From: Arthrobacter bambusae
Lineage (GTDB): Bacteria > Actinomycetota > Actinomycetes > Actinomycetales > Micrococcaceae
Direction of reading: 5' to 3'
DNA length: 64,000 bases
Assembly: GCF_022606295.1 (NCBI RefSeq)
Contig: NZ_JAHHZS010000001.1
Location: 124,001 to 188,000 of the forward strand
A program made the translations under genes and the position numbers. This document shows, in pieces, positions 60,678 through 64,000 of the stretch; the first letter of the stretch is position 1, and each line of letters starts with the position of its first letter. The notes beneath the pieces are model-generated. The model was not told where the DNA came from. It saw nothing but the letters and a program-made list of their open reading frames with translations, and ran no database searches.

Positions 60678-60893
60678 TGAGGCGTCGGGTTCTTCCAGCA
60701 GGGCCGCCTTTCGGGCACGCAGGGCGTAGAACGCGCCGAAAGCGAAAACCTGGGTTACCACTATCAGGACGATGATCCCCAGGATCTTGTTGCCGCCCAG
60801 GATCATGGTGAGCCCGACGATCGCGGACAAGAGCGCGAAGAGCGGCAACAGCATGTAGCCGAGCACGAACAGGGTCTCAGGTTTCTTCAGCAT
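60669..60893 (-). CDS. Small two-helix membrane protein downstream of folA
   Basis: A 74-residue protein (LKKPETLFVLGYMLLPLFAL, then MILGGNKILGIIVLIVV) with two or three membrane segments and a polar end (RARKAALLEEPDASLK). Its ATG lies two bases after the folA stop, so it is the last gene of the thyA-folA transcript. Its last codons and stop are within repeat copy F. Function unknown. Confidence 0.72.
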   Translation of the reverse strand: MLKKPETLFVLGYMLLPLFALLSAIVGLTMILGGNKILGIIVLIVVTQVFAFGAFYALRARKAALLEEPDASLK

Positions 60894-60895
60894 TC

Positions 60896-61483
60896 TCAGT
60901 CTTCCGTCCGGCGCCATGTGGCGATCCGGTAGTTGGTGCCGTTCTTGGCGGTCAGCCAGCCCTCAGCCGGTTGCGTCGCCTCAAGATTCCAAGCCTCACC
61001 GAACTCCGGCGCGAAGGTGTCGCCGTCGATGTCGGAATCGATGACCGTAACGACGGCGACATTCGCGATGTCCATGGACTGCCGGTAAATTTCGCCTCCG
61101 CCGATGATCCAGACATTCTGGCCGCCCGGTGCGAACTGGGACTCGAGGAGTGCGGCATCAAGTGAGGAGACGACGACGGCGCCACGTGCTTCGGGCGAGT
61201 CCGCCCAGCCGTGTTGCCGGGTCACCACGATGTTGGTGCGGCCGGGCAGAGGACGGTACTTTGCGGGGAAAGACTCCCACGTCTTCCGGCCCATGATGAC
61301 CGGGTGCCCTGTGGTCAGCCGGCTGAAGTGCTGCAAATCTTCGGGAACGTGCCATGGCATGGTCCCGTCCTTGCCGATCACTCCGCTGCCGGTCTGTGCC
61401 CACACCAGGCCGATTCCGGTGAGCGTTTCCGCGCCCTCACCGGAGGAAGGGGACTCCGCGGCAGGAGTTTCGTGGTTGCTCAT
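60896..61483 (-). CDS. folA: Dihydrofolate reductase
   Basis: A 195-residue enzyme. After a 20-residue polar extension comes [30 protein letters not shown] (Met20-loop region and the catalytic Asp/Glu helix), [15 protein letters not shown] for NADPH, and [11 protein letters not shown]. It regenerates tetrahydrofolate after thymidylate synthesis. Its start overlaps the thyA stop by ATGA. Confidence 0.95.
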   Translation of the reverse strand: MSNHETPAAESPSSGEGAETLTGIGLVWAQTGSGVIGKDGTMPWHVPEDLQHFSRLTTGHPVIMGRKTWESFPAKYRPLPGRTNIVVTRQHGWADSPEARGAVVVSSLDAALLESQFAPGGQNVWIIGGGEIYRQSMDIANVAVVTVIDSDIDGDTFAPEFGEAWNLEATQPAEGWLTAKNGTNYRIATWRRTED

Positions 61484-62283
61484 ATCGCCACGGGCGCTTT
61501 GATGGAGGGGTGGTGGCGGTAGCCGACTACTTCGAAGTCCTCGAAGGTGTAGTCGAAGATCGAGTCCGGCTTGCGGGCGAAGCGCAATTGCGGGTACTCG
61601 TACGGCTCCCGGGAGAGCTGTTCGGTGACTTGTTCAACGTGGTTGTCGTAAACGTGGACGTCTCCGCCGGTCCAGACGAAATCGCCGGGCTCAAGGCCCA
61701 GTTGCTGGGCCACCATGCAGGTCAGCAACGCGTAGGAGGCGATGTTGAACGGAACACCCAGGAACATGTCGGCCGAACGCTGGTACAACTGGCAGGACAG
61801 CTTGCCGTCGGCAACGTAGAACTGGAAGAACGCGTGGCACGGCGGCAAGGCCATGTCCTTGATCTCGGACACGTTCCAGGCCGAAACGATGTGCCGGCGC
61901 GAATCCGGGTTGGCGGCCAGGCCCTTCATGAGTTCAGCGATCTGGTCGATGTGGCCGCCGTCGGGAGCCGGCCAGCTCCGCCACTGCACGCCGTACACCG
62001 GGCCGAGTTCGCCGTCGGCGTCTGCCCACTCATCCCAGATGGTGACGCCCTGCTCCTGGAGCCACTTCACGTTCGACTCGCCGCGGAGGAACCACAAGAG
62101 CTCCAGGGCCAGTGATTTGAAGTGCACCCGCTTGGTGGTGATGAGCGGGAAACCCTGGCTCAAATCGAAGCGCAGCTGGCGGCCGAAAACGCTCCGAGTG
62201 CCAGTGCCCGTGCGGTCCGACTTGTGCGTGCCGTTGGCCATGACGTCGCGCAGGAGGTCTTCATATGGGGTTGGGATGCTCAC
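61480..62283 (-). CDS. thyA: Thymidylate synthase
   Basis: A 267-residue enzyme close to E. coli ThyA. Catalytic Cys149 is in [36 protein letters not shown] and [13 protein letters not shown] bind nucleotide and folate. It makes dTMP from dUMP, yielding dihydrofolate for folA. TAAGCT six bases before the GTG at 62283 indicates a leaderless start for the thyA-folA unit. Confidence 0.97.
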   Translation of the reverse strand: MSIPTPYEDLLRDVMANGTHKSDRTGTGTRSVFGRQLRFDLSQGFPLITTKRVHFKSLALELLWFLRGESNVKWLQEQGVTIWDEWADADGELGPVYGVQWRSWPAPDGGHIDQIAELMKGLAANPDSRRHIVSAWNVSEIKDMALPPCHAFFQFYVADGKLSCQLYQRSADMFLGVPFNIASYALLTCMVAQQLGLEPGDFVWTGGDVHVYDNHVEQVTEQLSREPYEYPQLRFARKPDSIFDYTFEDFEVVGYRHHPSIKAPVAI

Positions 62284-62301
62284 GCACCCAGCTTACTGGA
62301 G

Positions 62302-63270
62302 TCAGTCGTCGAAGGGCTTGATCTGTTCCACGGCCACTACGCGCTGACCGTTTCCGCGGGCCACGTGGCACACGATGATCTCGCCGGGGGCCAGGTACGG
62401 GTCCTGGGCCGGAAGCGCCTCGTGAAGCTCCGGACCCATGCGTTCTCCGAGCGTCTTCAAGACGGTGGGGAGCGCCGGCCGGTGGGTGCACAACGCCACC
62501 GCACGCTGCTTGTCGAACAAACCCTCGACGACGGCGGACGTCTTCTTCGGGCTCCGCTGGTGGTTGTGCTCCGTCAGGGCCTCGACAAGTTTCACTTTGG
62601 CTCCGGCTGACTTGGCGTACGGCGCGATGGTGGATACGCACCTGGCCCACGGACTGCTCACGATCCGCAGAGGCTTCCATACGCCCAGAAGCCGCTCCAC
62701 GGCCAACGCCTGCCGCTGACCCGTCACGGCCAGCGGCCGGCTGCCCTCGGCCTTGGTCCAGGAGGACCGCGGCTTTGCCTTGGCATGGCGCACCAGAATC
62801 AGGGGCCACGTCTCCAGCTCACCATTAAGGTGGGCCTTCGCCAGCGCCTGGAGGGGACCCACGTCCGTCGGGTTGCTCAAAAAACGTGCCGCCTTGTCCG
62901 GCGCGGCCCACATGTAGGCGTCCACTTCCTCGCCGTCCGGCTTGATGATGGACCCGTTGACCTGCGTCGCCCAGTAGTGCACCACCTTCAGCCCGGCAGA
63001 CACATGGTAATGCGTCGGAGGAAGGGGGATCCCGAGGGCTGCCTTGAGGCCGATTTCTTCCCTGATCTCGCGGACAGCGCACTCGGGGATGGTTTCCCCG
63101 GCGTCGAGCTTGCCCTTGGGCCAGGACCAGTCGTCGTACTTGGGCCGGTGAATCAGCAGGACCTCAAGGGCGCCCTTGGTGACGCGCCAGGGAATGGCGC
63201 CGGCCGCCGTGACGGCGATCGGCTCCCCGGGATGGTCCGTCTGGTCTGCAACAGGTGTATCGCTGTTCAA
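62302..63270 (-). CDS. mutT1: MutT1-like Nudix hydrolase fused to histidine phosphatase domain
   Basis: A 322-residue two-domain protein. The Nudix box lies at about 53-75 (GKLDAGETIPECAVREIREEIG: G..E..REUxEExG all kept). The C-terminal histidine phosphatase begins at LILVRHAKAK (Arg161, His162) with the second conserved His in LCTHRPALPTV. In mycobacteria this fusion hydrolyses 8-oxo-dGTP. It follows ppk1 by 11 bp, a conserved actinobacterial order. Confidence 0.93.
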   Translation of the reverse strand: MNSDTPVADQTDHPGEPIAVTAAGAIPWRVTKGALEVLLIHRPKYDDWSWPKGKLDAGETIPECAVREIREEIGLKAALGIPLPPTHYHVSAGLKVVHYWATQVNGSIIKPDGEEVDAYMWAAPDKAARFLSNPTDVGPLQALAKAHLNGELETWPLILVRHAKAKPRSSWTKAEGSRPLAVTGQRQALAVERLLGVWKPLRIVSSPWARCVSTIAPYAKSAGAKVKLVEALTEHNHQRSPKKTSAVVEGLFDKQRAVALCTHRPALPTVLKTLGERMGPELHEALPAQDPYLAPGEIIVCHVARGNGQRVVAVEQIKPFDD

Positions 63271-63281
63271 CTTTTCGCTGC

Positions 63282-64000
63282 CTACCGCCGGGCGACTGCA
63301 CGTTGGCGGGACCGGGAGGCAAGCAGCCAGGACTGGATGTCCAGCAGCGGCGAGCCGTCTTCGGCCTGGTGAAACCTGGTCCAGTGGCCTTGGTTGTCGA
63401 GGTGCCAGCTGGCCGTGCCGGGATCCATGTAGCGCCGCAGCAGGTCCATGACCTCGGCGGTGTCTTCCCGGTTGGAGAGCTGCACCAAGGCCTCGACCCG
63501 ACGGTCGAGGTTGCGGTGCATCATGTCCGCTGAGCCGATGTAGACCACGGGATCGTTGGCATTGGCGAAGGCAAACACGCGGGAGTGCTCCAGGAAGCGG
63601 CCCAGGACGGAGCGGACCGTGATGTTCTCGCTCAATCCAGGCACTCCGGGGCGCAGCGAGCAGATGCCGCGGACAATGACGTCAACCTTCACCCCGGCCT
63701 GCGACGCCCTGTAAAGGGCGTCGATGATGGCTTCGTCCACCATGGAGTTGACCTTGATCTGGACCCGCGCGGTGATTCCCGCGCGGGCGTTGCGGATCTC
63801 GGTCTCGATCCTGTCGATCAATCCGGACCGCACCGAGCGGGGGGCCACGAGGAGCCGCTTGAACGTCGACTTGGGGGCATACCCGGAGAGCTGGTTGAAG
63901 AGCTTGGACAGGTCCTCGCCCACCTGCTCGTTGGAGGTCAGCAGACCGAGATCCTCGTAGTAGCGGGCCGTCCGGGGGTGGTAGTTGCCCGTGCCGATGT
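63282..64000 (-). CDS. ppk1: Polyphosphate kinase (N-terminal part outside window)
   Basis: About 239 C-terminal residues are visible. They match the two PPK1 C-terminal domains: [45 protein letters not shown]-like [56 protein letters not shown]. The enzyme makes polyphosphate from ATP. It heads the ppk1-mutT1 unit. Confidence 0.96.
   Translation of the reverse strand, partial: IGTGNYHPRTARYYEDLGLLTSNEQVGEDLSKLFNQLSGYAPKSTFKRLLVAPRSVRSGLIDRIETEIRNARAGITARVQIKVNSMVDEAIIDALYRASQAGVKVDVIVRGICSLRPGVPGLSENITVRSVLGRFLEHSRVFAFANANDPVVYIGSADMMHRNLDRRVEALVQLSNREDTAEVMDLLRRYMDPGTASWHLDNQGHWTRFHQAEDGSPLLDIQSWLLASRSRQRAVARR

Overview
The window is about 64 kb of high-GC chromosome from an actinobacterium of the Micrococcaceae, most likely Arthrobacter, Paenarthrobacter or Pseudarthrobacter. 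The basis is gene content and order: hadA-hadB-murB, ppk1-mutT1-thyA-folA, a furA-katA pair, an exaC-adhP-DUF779 group, a DbpA-type DEAD-box helicase with an RGG tail, and an F420-free amino acid and aldehyde metabolism. It reads as ordinary chromosome. There is no rRNA, CRISPR array, intact insertion sequence or prophage.

Layout. 0-6.5 kb: a GntR regulator and CynX-type exporter, then a PucR regulator divergent from an aminobutyraldehyde dehydrogenase and gabT (polyamine/GABA catabolism). 6.5-9.2 kb: RarD-like permease and FprA ferredoxin reductase. 9.4-14.6 kb: GAF regulator, an unknown His-rich lipoprotein, exaC, adhP and DUF779 (alcohol/aldehyde oxidation). 14.7-23.6 kb: amino acid permease, DUF2461, katA with its Fur-family regulator and a palindromic operator, an EntS-like exporter, htpX, a broken DyP peroxidase gene and yajQ. 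23.7-30.1 kb: tRNA-Tyr, small hypotheticals, thioesterase, thioredoxin, a monooxygenase-fold protein, an acyl-CoA ligase, an AbiEi/DUF559-like gene bracketed by two almost identical hairpin repeats, an AlkA-like glycosylase and a VOC protein.

30.2-41.6 kb: transsulfuration genes cbs and metB, an HxlR regulator with its MFS partner, gcdH, a short KdpD-like kinase with KdpE, a MOSC protein and a cold-shock type DEAD-box helicase. 41.8-45.9 kb: a LysM protein, tRNA-Thr and tRNA-Met, small membrane proteins, long regulatory-looking intergenic DNA, and a LysM protein whose C-terminus looks like a sortase that has lost its arginine. 45.9-53.5 kb: NAD(P)-binding protein, Na+/H+ antiporter, a ROK repressor divergent from a GH13 alpha-glucosidase, aldo/keto reductase and a CitE-like lyase. 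53.7-64 kb: small membrane protein, a rifampicin-monooxygenase-like flavoprotein, hadAB, murB, a winged-helix HTH_42 protein, asd, and the folA-thyA-mutT1-ppk1 run.

Three cross-window patterns stand out. First, a family of about 66-bp near-palindromic repeats with the core TGTCGTT...AACGACA occurs six times, always just after a stop codon. Second, at least 17 genes carry a TANNNT hexamer exactly six bases before the start codon, the signature of leaderless mRNAs; I used it to choose starts. Third, many gene pairs overlap by ATGA. Homology statements come from recognition of family motifs by reading, not from database searches. A few base positions may be off by one or two.
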